64,000 nucleotides of DNA, from positions 22,577 through 86,576 of the forward strand of contig JARBJD010000309.1 of the NCBI GenBank assembly GCA_033064195.1, given 5' to 3'. This DNA comes from Blattamonas nauphoetae (taxonomy: Eukaryota; Preaxostyla; Oxymonadida). This document shows positions 34,801 to 45,246 of this stretch, piece by piece; position 1 is the stretch's first letter, and each line of letters starts with the position of its first letter. Position numbers and translations under genes: made by a program. The notes under the pieces are model-generated. The model was not told the DNA's origin. It saw only the letters and a list, made by a program, of their open reading frames with translations, and ran no database searches.

Positions 34801-37133
34801 CGATTCTTGAGAAAGCACAAAGGCCTCCATGCGTGCGAAAGATCCGATTTTCAGAATCGAACAGTTCGGAAGAGAAGGCGTTTGGCGCTCTCCATTCGTC
34901 ACCTTATCCATTTGTGAAGATCGCTGTGCTTGCTGATTCGAATGGGGAAGATGTGAAAGAAGAGAAAAAGAACCGAAAGGAAGGAAATGTGACATTCTCA
35001 CTTCCGACTCGCTCAACACCTGAACATGGATTCCTGCCTCTCCACTCATCACCATATCCATTTTCGAAGAAATCCGAGCTTTCTTCAGAATTTCAGGAGA
35101 AAGCGACAAAACACGAAAATGTGGTCAAATTTGATGTTCCAAAGCCAGCCAAGCAGAACTCGTTTGTCTCGCTTCATTCTTCGCCGTATCCGTTCGCGAA
35201 GAATGCGTCGATTGTGAGGGATGGAGAGGAAGACCAAGACAGCAGCGGATATGTGTTGGAACAGAATCCAAGTTTTATTCTGGGAACACCACAGAAACCC
35301 ATAAGAGAGGCAGAACTGGTCCAAGCTCAACCAGATGAACACGAATCGCGAAAGGAAGAAAATAAAGAGAAGAAGAAGCGAGTTCGATTTGCGATGGACA
35401 CCGAAGAGAAGAGGGAAGAGATTGAACAGAGCAAGAAGCACTCGTCTCCATATCCATTCGCACGTCAGGCAGAAAAGAAGGAGAGATTGGAAGACGATCT
35501 GGTTGACGAGGAACTTGACGTGAAGAACGAACGAAGCGAATGGAAGAGACAGAAAAATGGAAAAACGAAACAGAACAAGACACAGACGAGTTCGCTTCCA
35601 CTCACTCCTTCTTCTCCGTTCCTTCTCGCATCTCCACAACAAGACGATTCTCAACTGCCTTCACAAACACCAGCCCATCCGGACAACACCGTTGACGACA
35701 CTTTCTTCGTTCTTTCGCCAGAAAGCGAGATCGATGCGGATGGAAAATGGATGTTGAAGAGGCTGAAGGGGAATAAAGAGGAAAGCGAAGAATGGGGAAG
35801 AGGGGGACGACGGGTGACGTATCTGGAGAGTCCGACGAGATGGTTGGATGAGGAGGAGGGAGAGGGGAAGGAGGAAGATGGTGGATTGTGTGATGGGGAG
35901 GGGTTGGCGAGAGGCACATGGAAGAATGAGAAGAATTCTGAGTGTGGGGAGTCTGAGGAGATTGTGGTTGGTCAGAAACGATCACTTTCGGAAGCATTCC
36001 CAGACGAACACACTTCTGCCAAGAAAGAGCGGCGATTGGGTGAAGAGGACGGACACACTCAATCACAATCTGGGCGTCAATTGAAGCAAAGAGCAATCAG
36101 ACCAACTGACAGAAATCCACCGCAGAACACGAAAAAGTTGATTGACGAGAGAGAAGAGGAGCAGAGACACGAACTGGAGATACAAGTGGCTCGTCGAAAG
36201 AAAGAGAGAGAGGAGAGGAAACAGGAACGACAGCGAGCGATCGCAGCCAAACGCGAACAATCGCTTCCTCAACTGACAGCATCAGAAGCACACCAAGTCG
36301 ACCACGATCTCAAACTCGCCATTCCCTCCCTCTCGCCCACCCTCCCCTCCCGCTCCTCACTCCCCTCAGATTCCACACCTCAACACAATCGCTTGTCTGT
36401 TCCTTCGTCAGTGTCAGCGCGTGTGTCGATGATGATTCCGTCAGACTCGCCATCTTCCACACGACGATCGGTCCATCCACTCAGTTACTTGTCACACCCA
36501 TCACTCGCCCTCGCTTTGCGTGGAACAGTCGCGTTGGAGACGCTGTGTCGATTGTCACAAGAATGGCAGCGAGTGGGGATTGAATCGGGATGCTTCAGAT
36601 TGTTGTTGGAGCTGCTTCAGACGTCGAATAATTCGATTGGAAGCTGGGAACTCATTGTACATGGATTGGAGGTGATTGAGATGATTGTCGAGACTGAAAC
36701 ACGGACAGAAATGAGCGATTTGTGGAGAAGAATGGATTTGGAGAGAAAGGAACGAGAAGATGAGATGGCAGACGAGGATGATATCATCGATGAAACGGAA
36801 AAAGGAGAGAAAATGACGAAAACAGAACAATCCAGTCGAAATCTCTTCTTCACTGCTCTCCACGAAGTGCTTCGTGTTAGTTCAACAAAACAGGATGTGA
36901 TGAAGAGAGTTCTGACAGTTTTGGTTCGAGTTCTTCAAAATGAAAAGAGTGACGAGACTGGGAATCGAACAATGGATGCAGACGAGAAGTGGAATCAGCG
37001 AAGACTTGAAAGAACGTTGGACGTGATCGGAAAGAAGGCCAACGGGAAGAAAAATCAAACAGAAATTGAGAAAGCTATTGAAAGACTGTGTCGTCAGGGA
37101 AAAGCACTTTTGAACACGAATGGAACGAAATAG
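31868..37133 (+). CDS. ASPM/Asp-like spindle protein with calponin-homology region and IQ motif
   Basis: A short first exon (MREGE, 31868-31882) is joined in phase across a 175-bp GT-AG intron to a long exon from 32058. Residues ~290-420 match the ASPM calponin-homology region: CVRLASLDFCDGARLAK, then RNIQIVLDSL, then VVGHRQKTLALCIRIMFYF, the counterpart of the DIV-GHREKTLALLW signature. A second CH-like stretch (LLDILHSGQLVCQLIHIHLP) and one IQ motif (VVIQSAWRGWRERH, ~612) follow. A long acidic disordered region holds four copies of HSSPYPF. The C-terminal ~200 residues look armadillo-like, as in ASPM. Animal ASPM has many more IQ motifs. The protein should bind microtubule minus ends at spindle poles, or flagellar roots here (inference). 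Confidence 0.82.
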
Positions 37134-37185
37134 AATGAATTGCAATGAAGAATGGGGACGATTTCTTACTTTTGTTTCCTAATTT

Positions 37186-38043
37186 GGGCGATTCTGAATG
37201 AAAACTTGTTTTACACTAATGTGCGTCACCAAAAATTATTTTTTGCCCAATTACCGTTCACCTGTGTAATAGACAGAAAACAGGAAAATTAGTGGAATTA
37301 AAGTTCGATCGCGTTCGATATCGTCATTTTTTGTTGAAGACAATTGTGCACACTTTTTATCACAGAACAAGTTCAAAAAGAGATAAATGATGGAAAACGA
37401 AGGAAAAAGCTCATTCTGTGTGAAAGAACCAACACAAGGTCATCTATTGGAGAAAAAGTCACAAACTGTTCGAGGAGACATATTCAACAGACTTGATAAG
37501 ATTAGTCTTGGAAATTTCAGAAAGTATCCGGACGATGCGGTTTGTGATAAATTGTGAAGGAAAAACGAGCATGAGAGGAACTGTAGCAGTGGGAGGAAGA
37601 TCGAAAAGAGTGAATCGAATTTGACGGTTTACAACGAGAAATTGCTGAAACAAAAGGAGAAATAGAGCGAAAACAGTCCAAAACGTTCAATCATGCGATT
37701 CTTGAGAGATCCTTATGGCTCCTGAGATTTGATTTGCGACGAGACAAAAAAGTGCTGAGTTTCAGCACATGAGAACAAAAAACAATACATACAGTCTGAT
37801 CTACATCCAATACGCTGGTTGAGACGGGTCGGATCATCTAGATTCATAATCAAATAAAGTTGGATGGTGAGAAGGAGCCTGAACTTTGAATCGGAAAGAT
37901 ATCACGCGAGAATGAAGAAAAGTTGAATATCAAACCTTTATGATGTCGATAGTGGCTGGACCTGTGAACTGGGAGGATTTCTGGGAGATCTTCAACTTCA
38001 AGACGAAAGGGAGACGCATGCAAGTTTTGATTTAGAATCGCCC
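37186..38043. mobile_element. 858-bp inverted-repeat element, member 1, with 4-bp target duplication
   Basis: Ends read GGGCGATTCTGAATGAAAACTTG-like on the left and the inverted counterpart (caagttttgatttagaatcgccc) on the right. They are flanked by attt at 37182-37185 and 38044-38047. Length and sequence match member 2 at 43257-44115, though diverged internally. A minus-strand segment at 37459-37650 (RFTLFDLPPTATVPLMLVF) preceded by a ttttgtttcag acceptor may be remnant coding. It begins 52 bp after the ASPM-like stop codon. Confidence 0.7.
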
Positions 38044-38204
38044 ATTTTGACACTTCACTCATCGAACTTTCTTGCAACTCGATCCTTAACCGAAACAATA
38101 AGAATCATCTCCTCCCACGGACGTGTTTGAAGGAGGATAGTTTAAAAAACAAACGATCGAATCCAATGTGGAAGAGACAATGGGATGATCCTCTTCGCTT
38201 CTCA

Positions 38205-39278
38205 ATGGAAGAGATAACACTTGCAACAAACGCTTCCCTTGATGCCAATCTGAATCATTCACGTGATTATCATTCAACTGTGGAACCATTGCAAGAACCA
38301 TTCCTATATTTCGATGAGTACACAGAATTGTCATTTGAGGACAAATCAACCATCTACTGTTCACTTCTTAATCTTGTGAAAGCTGACTACCCTTTTGACG
38401 ATGCCCTTCAGGACAAAGCTATCCGATTCTTGAAGATCCTCGGACCGCAACGGGGTAGACAAGATCAGGCTAATCAACTGGTCACTGACCTCGTTCCCTC
38501 TTCAGCAGGATCGCATGCTGGCTTTGTTGAGAGCATTCTGACTCTGTTATCTTCTCCACACTCGAATGTGGTTGCAGCAGCGTTGTCATTCCTGTATCGT
38601 ATCACAGCTTCCTCATCAACTGAAATTCGATGTCGTCTCGTGGAGTCTGATCTGATCAGCAAAGTGTTAGCAACTTTTCGACCTCACACAATGTCAATCG
38701 CTAGAAATGAAGCGATCATCGACGACCTAAACATTATCGTCAGAGATTGCCTCTTCCTCGCGGATCCATACTATCTCAGAGAACTTAGCATCACTGCAGC
38801 ATTCAGCCAATTCACCCATCGTGAAATGATCTTTCAGAAGGTCGTGCTCCCATTGTCTCAATATGTGGCATTTCTGATCTCAAATCGACTCTTCCTCAAT
38901 GAAGACTTGCTCGACTCATTCATGTCTCTATTAACCGTACTCTTTCAAATCGGTCCGTTTCATCGTCCAACATTGGATTTTGTTGTCGCATCTCCGATTG
39001 TGATGGCATTCTCAAGTTGTCTCTCGTTCGTCGAAGATGAGAGTACTCTCTGGTTCATTCTCAGGGACATTGCACAATCACTCGGAGAATGTACTGAATA
39101 CGGCCCAGAAGTGGTCCAATCTGCAAAACGGATGATGCAAGCTCTGTTTTCGGAAGGCTTCGAAGACACACTCGAACAGATGCTGATGAACGACAAGGAC
39201 GAATATTCTGGTTTCTGTCTTGTTCGTGATTGTCACGATTTCACACAATTGCTGGGATCGAATGTGGAAAAGCTTTAA
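38205..39278 (+). CDS. Intact member of the 357-residue helical family (gene F)
   Basis: 357 residues from the ATG in ctcaatgg. All family blocks are present: EPFLYFDEYTELSFEDKSTI, LVTDLVPSSAGSHAGFVESI, SSTEIRCRLVESDLISKVL, THREMIFQKVVLPLSQY, PFHRPTLDFVVASPIVMAF, FSEGFEDTLEQMLMNDKDE. An in-frame upstream ATG at 38127 would add 26 residues, but the downstream start fits the family leader (tgggatgatcctc about 25 nt upstream). No damage is seen. Its 3' side carries the conserved block and then a mariner. The function is unknown; the pattern of leucines suggests stacked helices. Confidence 0.85.
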   Translation: MEEITLATNASLDANLNHSRDYHSTVEPLQEPFLYFDEYTELSFEDKSTIYCSLLNLVKADYPFDDALQDKAIRFLKILGPQRGRQDQANQLVTDLVPSSAGSHAGFVESILTLLSSPHSNVVAAALSFLYRITASSSTEIRCRLVESDLISKVLATFRPHTMSIARNEAIIDDLNIIVRDCLFLADPYYLRELSITAAFSQFTHREMIFQKVVLPLSQYVAFLISNRLFLNEDLLDSFMSLLTVLFQIGPFHRPTLDFVVASPIVMAFSSCLSFVEDESTLWFILRDIAQSLGECTEYGPEVVQSAKRMMQALFSEGFEDTLEQMLMNDKDEYSGFCLVRDCHDFTQLLGSNVEKL

Positions 39279-39620
39279 CGAGGCATCTCAAATGACGCTT
39301 CGACACTACCTCTCTCGAATGACTCCAGAATGATTTCTGCGGACACTCCTCGGATGTTGGGAATGCACTGATTGCTGGTGCCGACGAACAGATTCTGGGA
39401 TCGCCTCCAATCGTCCAGAAATGGTCTGCTCTTTTGGGTTGGTCGTTCTCATCGCGACTGTCTTTGACTGTCACATCGTCAACCGTCCTCTCTCCAAACA
39501 ATTCCTTGTGTCCCTGAACGATGCATTGTGACCAGATTATCTTTCCCAATCTCGACTTTGAACCATCTTTAAATCACTTCTCGTTCATCTCGTCCAACTG
39601 GGATGTGCCCCACATTTCAG
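39279..39620. repeat. Conserved downstream block of family gene F
   Basis: Same ~320-bp block as behind genes C, D and E, with the antisense frame GERTVDDVTVKDSRDEND open for ~100 codons. From 39621 to 39861 no gene is seen. Confidence 0.65.
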
Positions 39621-39863
39621 CTCTTCCACAGCCACCCACGATCTGTTTGAGGAGTGTCTCATTGTTTTTGAGATTCCTGGTTTGTGCCATCCACTCATTG
39701 TTCTGTTTTCCTTATTCACGCTCCATCTGTCAGTCCAATCATTTTCTCCCTTTCCTGATCTCTCTAATCTACATTTCAGTGTCTCTGGATGTACTTGATG
39801 CCAATATCGAACGGACAAGTGTTTGATTCATGTTCTGAAGTGGAACAAACTATCGGGGTGATA

Positions 39864-41180
39864 CAGGGTGATTCAGAAGTTATTGCTTCCTGAGGGTCCG
39901 ATCGACATCATTTTTGGAAAATGTGAAAAATGAGAGTTTCAAGAGGTGAAATTGGTATTAAATTACAATTAAACTTCAACGGAATTGCCTTCTCGTTCAA
40001 GACACTTTCTACAGCGGCTGACGACACTTCGACAAACATCTTGGATTTTCTCTTGTGAGAGAGACGCCACAGCCTCTCGAATCATCTGTTCTAGTTCTTG
40101 AAGTGTTCTGGGATCTTGGATGTAAACTTGTTCTGATATCTCGTTCCATAGCCAGAAGTCACAGGGTGTCAAGTCTGGACTTCTGGCTGGCCAAGGGTTT
40201 GCTCCGTTTTTTCCAATCCATCGTCCAGGCAGCTTTTGATTCAGAAACTCGACTGTTTCGTTGGCGGTATGTGCTGGGGCACCGTCCTGCATCAGCCAGG
40301 AGGTGCCTTCTGGGTCGAGTTCTCTGCGGACAGGAAAGAATTCACGCTGCAACATTTGCCGGTATTTATCCTGGGTCATTGTGCCGTCGTAAATAATAGG
40401 TCCAACCAAGCCAAGACTTGAGATCGCGCACCAGATGTTTAAACCACGTCGAGAGTTTGGTATCTCGACGTGGTAGTGGGGATTGGTTCTAGAATAGTAA
40501 TAGCGGTTGTGTCGGTTTACTGTCTGATCGAGGGTAAACCTCGATTCGTCGGAGTACCATACTTGATCGACGAAGAGCGGATCGTTTTCATTCTTGGTAA
40601 GAAACCATTGGCAGAACTGTCTCCGTTGACCATAATCTTGGTCGAATAAAAAATGGGATGATTGGAGCCGATAAGGAGTAAAGCCAAGTGACTGTATGAT
40701 TCGTTGCGTCGATCCGTACGACATGCGAAGATTTGGCATTCTTTGCCTTATTGACTGGGTTGGACTGGTTTGGACGTCACGCTCAACACGCTCACGAATC
40801 GCTGGAGTATTTACTGTCCTTGGTCGACCCGATCTTGCGCGGTCGGCTGTCCCTCCTGTGTCTTGGAATCGTCGGACAAGCGCACGGATCGTCCGACGAT
40901 CTGGACGATGAGGGAGCTCCCATTTCTGTAGAACTAACGTCACATCGTGGTGACGATACCACAAATCGATTGCATGTACCCGTTCGTCTTTAGACAGACG
41001 TCGGGGCATGCGAACGATCGTGTGTCGTTCGCAGACTGTACAGTGTCTGAGGGGAAAGAAAACATTTACAAAGATGGTGGAGAAACCGTTGGGTGATGAT
41101 GATTCACGGTTGTTGTTGCTTGATGGATTGACGGAGAAAAAATACAATTGTGGGGAGACAATTAATTCTGAATCACCCTG
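39864..41180 (-). mobile_element. Complete mariner element (1317 bp)
   Basis: Inverted ends CAGGGTGATTCAGAAGTTAT (left) and CAGGGTGATTCAGAATTAAT (right, inverted), 20 of 22 bases identical, flanked by TA at 39862-39863 and 41181-41182. It holds one intact transposase gene on the minus strand, so it may be active or recently active. It sits in the tail of the gene F downstream block. Confidence 0.92.
39969..41009 (-). CDS. Mariner-type transposase with DD41D spacing
   Basis: 346 residues from the ATG at 41009 (MPRRLSKDERVHAIDLW). The open frame extends beyond the element's right end, but the ATG inside the element is the sensible start. The N-terminal third has helix-turn-helix DNA-binding character, with a GRPRT linker after it. 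The catalytic DDE/D residues are visible: first Asp in VWYSDESRF, second in WLMQDGAPAHTANE, third in SPDLTPCDFWLW. Forty-one residues separate the second and third Asp, so this is DD41D rather than the classic DD34D of mariner. It should cut and paste the element by binding the inverted repeats. No frameshift or stop is present. Confidence 0.92.
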   Translation of the reverse strand: MPRRLSKDERVHAIDLWYRHHDVTLVLQKWELPHRPDRRTIRALVRRFQDTGGTADRARSGRPRTVNTPAIRERVERDVQTSPTQSIRQRMPNLRMSYGSTQRIIQSLGFTPYRLQSSHFLFDQDYGQRRQFCQWFLTKNENDPLFVDQVWYSDESRFTLDQTVNRHNRYYYSRTNPHYHVEIPNSRRGLNIWCAISSLGLVGPIIYDGTMTQDKYRQMLQREFFPVRRELDPEGTSWLMQDGAPAHTANETVEFLNQKLPGRWIGKNGANPWPARSPDLTPCDFWLWNEISEQVYIQDPRTLQELEQMIREAVASLSQEKIQDVCRSVVSRCRKCLEREGNSVEV

Positions 41181-41182
41181 TA

Positions 41183-42579
41183 CTAAAAACTTGCTCTCCA
41201 CCTATAGCCGTATAGAAAGGAGAACGGCGGAATATGAGTCAAGTTGCATTATGTACATATGAAGGACCAGGGATAGCAGTCTAAGGATTGTTAATAGATG
41301 CACAATTCATGCTGATCTCTCCGCCCGGGAAAAGTCAGTGCACTTCCTGAACTTCACTCAGATTTTACTCATCCATCTCACATTTTTTCGTATTTTACTC
41401 ACTTTTTTGGACCGTCTGAGATTATCTTTGAGAACATTCAAGTCCGTGGCGACTCATTTGCGAAGTGTGAAGTTCACGAACATTTTGAAGAAAAGGAAAG
41501 AACAATACATCAATATAAGATGCACCAATGACAAGAAAACAAAACTAACATATTCTGAAGAGGATCGGAGTCATTTCCAGCGCAGGTATCGAGAGAGGAG
41601 TGGTGTGATCTCAGTTCTGCCTCTTCTCCACATCACCGCTGGTTTGTTGTCATCAAATGAGAACGAGCAGCTTCAAAAAAACCCGAGTATGGTCAGAATG
41701 GATAAATAAAGAGTATCTCAGTCACAAGCGGCGAAGCGTTGTTGGGGATCAGAATCCACAGTTATCATCACAATTTCGTTGAATGAGATGGACTGTCTGG
41801 AGTGTGGATGGCTGGAAAGCAGTTCTTCGTGATTTGGCAGTTTTTCTCTTTGTTTCATCTGTGTGTATCAATTTTCCCAAAATCAGTCTTGGTGGAGACT
41901 GAGGATAGGGAAAGATCCAATTAGTCATCTTTTGAATCTTGCTCCTCCAACTCTTCTTCGTTTTCGTCTTTCTGTTCAGTTTCGGAGACAGTGACATGTG
42001 TTTCGCCGTTTGCAAGTTGTGAGGATCTGCAACGACTACGCACTTTCACAAATCATCTCCAAAATTGTCTCATCACTCAATGATGATGAGAAGATCAATA
42101 ATCATTTGTTTGTTTTTCCATTTCATTCCTCCTTGTTGGCAATTGTCTCGCCCATTTTAGAAAATGATCTTGCCCGAGTCCTCTTTTGAGAATGAGTACA
42201 CGATATCTAGCCACAAGTCCACTTCAGGTATTCCAAATACGTCACCTCTCTTTCACAATGTTTCAAAAATCTGCCTTTCTCATTCCATTAAGCAACGGAA
42301 AAAGTTGATGTCCTGAATCTGTCCTGATATCCAACATTTGAAGTAGTGTTCCTACGATTCACCATACTATCAGGTTTCTTGTTTTCTTTCATACTTTCTA
42401 TGACGAAATTTATTCCTCAAAACAGTCCATTCAAAAGCTTGAAGTTTCATCATTCCAATCCATTTGATGAACATGTATATTCCTATCATGACATAATTTT
42501 CATTCATTCATATAAATTAGATCCTTGAAGAAGGGCTTCAGAGTCTATCGGAAGAGAAACACCCTCTTGTCAACAGTTC
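41183..42579. other. No confident gene
   Basis: Short A+T-rich frames only. A minus-strand acidic peptide frame at ~41.94-42.01 kb (VTVSETEQKDENEEELEEQ) could be a C-terminal exon, but I cannot extend it. Confidence 0.35.
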
Positions 42580-43038
42580 ATGTCGATCTCCAGCAAAGCG
42601 ACATCCACTGAATCTGCACATCTTAATTGTGAACCTTCCTATGTATACATCCTTTCCAGTCACGACAGTCCTCTCTCATCTTTCTATCACACTGTGGTCA
42701 CAATCGGAGCGCTGAAGGTCACATCAGAGATCTTTCGACACAAATCAGGTATCGTGCGTGCAAGCAGTAGAAGTACATTCGATAAAGATGATTGACGGTG
42801 GCGTGCAGTGCAGAACGACTTGTATTTCTGTGACAATTGGATCAAGTCAGATGTCTCGATCCTTCAATCTGATCAGTTATCCGAGCTGCAAGGTCAACAA
42901 ATCTACTTTTTTATGAGATTTGACAATCAGGTATCGCTCTTATTTTCATTCTCAAAGATGAACCTTCAACTCAAAGAAAAAAGCAGCTTTCTTACGCCCT
43001 TGGACTCTAAAAATGACAAAACAAGATGTGATTATTGA
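42580..43038 (+). CDS. Short intron-containing host gene, product unknown
   Basis: An ATG at 42580 opens an exon (MSISSKATSTESAHLNCEP) ending at a GTATCG donor near 42751. A GCAG acceptor near 42806 joins in phase to VQNDLYFCDNWIKSDVSILQ. A second short intron starting gtatcg and ending tcaaag leads to LKEKSSFLTPLDSKNDK and a TGA. Three in-phase joins support the model, but more upstream exons are possible. The product is not recognised. The 859-bp inverted-repeat element begins ~220 bp downstream. Confidence 0.45.
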
Positions 43039-43256
43039 TCCCACAGACACATTAGTTTCTTTCTCGAATTTTTATCATGAAATTCGAAAGTGCGTATTCG
43101 TTGCGGATCCGCACAGTTGACAGAGAAAAGTGGACGTCGAAACTGACGTGAAAGAAGGTGAAAACGTGTTTGTTGGATTTGGGAGTGGCATTTGGTTGGT
43201 AAGAATGGGAGGAGCTGGTGGGCAAGAGAGTGATGGAGAGATTTTGGACATCAGAT

Positions 43257-44115
43257 GGGTGATTCTAAATGAAATGTTACTTGTCACTATGGTGCGTCTC
43301 AAAAAATCAAAAATTGCACAATTTGCATTCAGCTGCTTTCAGGACTGAAAAGTGCTAAATTTAGTAGATTTTGCTTTGATCGCGTTCGATTGAGCTCTTT
43401 TTTGATCAGGACATTTTTTCACATTTATTTCTTCGTAACGTTTCAGAAATCAAAGAGGTGGTGGTAAACGACATAAAAAATCGGATTTGTGAGAGAAATG
43501 CGAATTGAAAACATCTATCATCAAAAAAGCCTTGAAAAGCCTCTCTTGTCCATCTCGCTTCAAACATTGAGAATCTCTATGCAATTTCTTGTGTGTGTCG
43601 GAATGGCGTATTTGTGACATGGATGTGAAGGAACGACACGTTTAATGGTTTGCTACAGAGGAGGGAGGCAGATCAGAAAAAGCGAGTTCACTGTGAGAAG
43701 AGAAGAACGGGATCACCAGATCTGAATGAGACACCTGTTGGAAAAGAGTTGAAAAAACTCGAAATCACACTAAAACATTGAGATGTCAAGTGTTGTAGTT
43801 GGATCTGAGTTGTTGGAAAGAATGACCTGGAAATTAAGATGAGAATATATTTACTGTTCAAACGATGGGGGTCGGCTTCAAATGATGTGTAAGAACGAGG
43901 TACTTGTACAATTTTGGGGGAATATGCAAGTTTGAGCGAAGGAGGATAGCTGAAAGAAGAAATCAGAAGAAAAAGATGGGATGAAGACTCAGAAAAACTG
44001 AAAACACCTTAATCATGTCGAAGGAAGGAGAATATGAGCGCTCTGAAAATTACATAGAGTTTCTGCTCGTGTGGCAGAAGAAAATACGCGGGTAACAATT
44101 CATTTAGAATCACCC
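43257..44115. mobile_element. 859-bp inverted-repeat element, member 2, with 4-bp target duplication
   Basis: Ends GGGTGATTCTAAATGAA on both sides (inverted), flanked by agat at 43253-43256 and 44116-44119. It aligns with member 1 (858 bp) from end to end, including the gatcgcgttcgat segment at ~43.38 kb. On the minus strand fragments such as VPRSYTSFEADPHRLNS and AFSDLPPSSVAN correspond to pieces of member 1. No intact gene. Confidence 0.7.
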
Positions 44116-44424
44116 AGATGACTCCGCCTGAATAGGATGCTTGTCGAGGAAGGGTGTCTGACTCCTTGCTCACTGCTCTCATTGTTGTCGATTTCGTCCG
44201 TATAGATCACTTCGATGAAGGGTTTGTCCCTGATTCATGTTGTCTGTGTCGAAATTTAAGGATCATGGGGTGATCTTGCTAGAATTTTCCGATGTTGAAT
44301 GAAAAATCAAAAATGGAGAAAAGTCAGTTCTTCATGTGATTGATTCATGGTTTACCTGAAACATGCTGATTCCTTCTCGTTTTCGAGGAAACCATTGGGC
44401 AAGTATTTTAGTAACACCCCGATA

Positions 44425-44809
44425 CAATTGTTGGACAATTTTGGGAAATTGGAAAATGCCGGAAAAATGACAAACAAAATGCGAACCTTTTCTCCAGCTC
44501 CAAATCATGTCATGTCACAGTACGACCCTTCCATTCGTCGCGATGTTGAGAGTTCTCTGTGAGAACGACAGACCATCAGCTGTTGATCCCACGCCGGAAT
44601 ATGTGTTGGACTGTCAGACCTACCGAATTGGTCCCTCAATCAGATGTTTTTTGGATGGAGCGTGCTGATGACGAGATGGAGAAGAACGAAGTAGATGGGA
44701 GTACTCCGTTTTGGGGAAGGAAGTTGCTGTTGAAAGTGGACATCAATCGGCTTAAGAACGCGCAAGGGATCAACAAAGTTTCCCAATTATCAAAATTGTC
44801 CAACAACTG
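44425..44809. mobile_element. Tc1/mariner-type MITE (385 bp)
   Basis: Inverted ends CAATTGTTGGACAATTTTG (left) and CAGTTGTTGGACAATTTTG (right) are flanked by TA at 44423-44424 and 44810-44811. It contains short frames only. The ends differ from those of the mariner at 39.9 kb, so it belongs to another family. Confidence 0.7.
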
Positions 44810-44811
44810 TA

Positions 44812-45204
44812 AACTCGAAACCTAACACACTCGAAACGCCTCTCCTCGTTCTCCAACATGGAACAACGATTCAACAGCACAATCCCCGGACGCTTCTCTT
44901 TTTCTCAAATTTGTTTGTGTCCTTCCCATCACTCTCCATCCTTCTTCTCTTCTCTCCTTCTCGTTCTCCCCATTCACTCCCAGATTCTGCTGACATCGCC
45001 TCTGAAATATCACCCAACTGACTGACCCTCGCTGTTCCCCACACCCCATCACAATCATCGGGACGAGACAGAACCATTTTTCAAACATCCAAAAAGCGAG
45101 ACAGGAACTTCTTCGTTGTCAATGATGATTGATTTCATTCTTCTCTGCACGGTCATGGCGTTTTGTTGAGCAATTCGTGTTTTGTGCAATGAATCCAACT
45201 TACT
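44812..45204. other. Intergenic, nothing identified
   Basis: No gene or repeat structure that I can support; a pyrimidine-rich tract lies at 44.88-45.0 kb. Confidence 0.4.
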
Positions 45205-45246
45205 GTGAGAATTGACGAACCATGGGAAGATCTTCATTCTGTTTCA

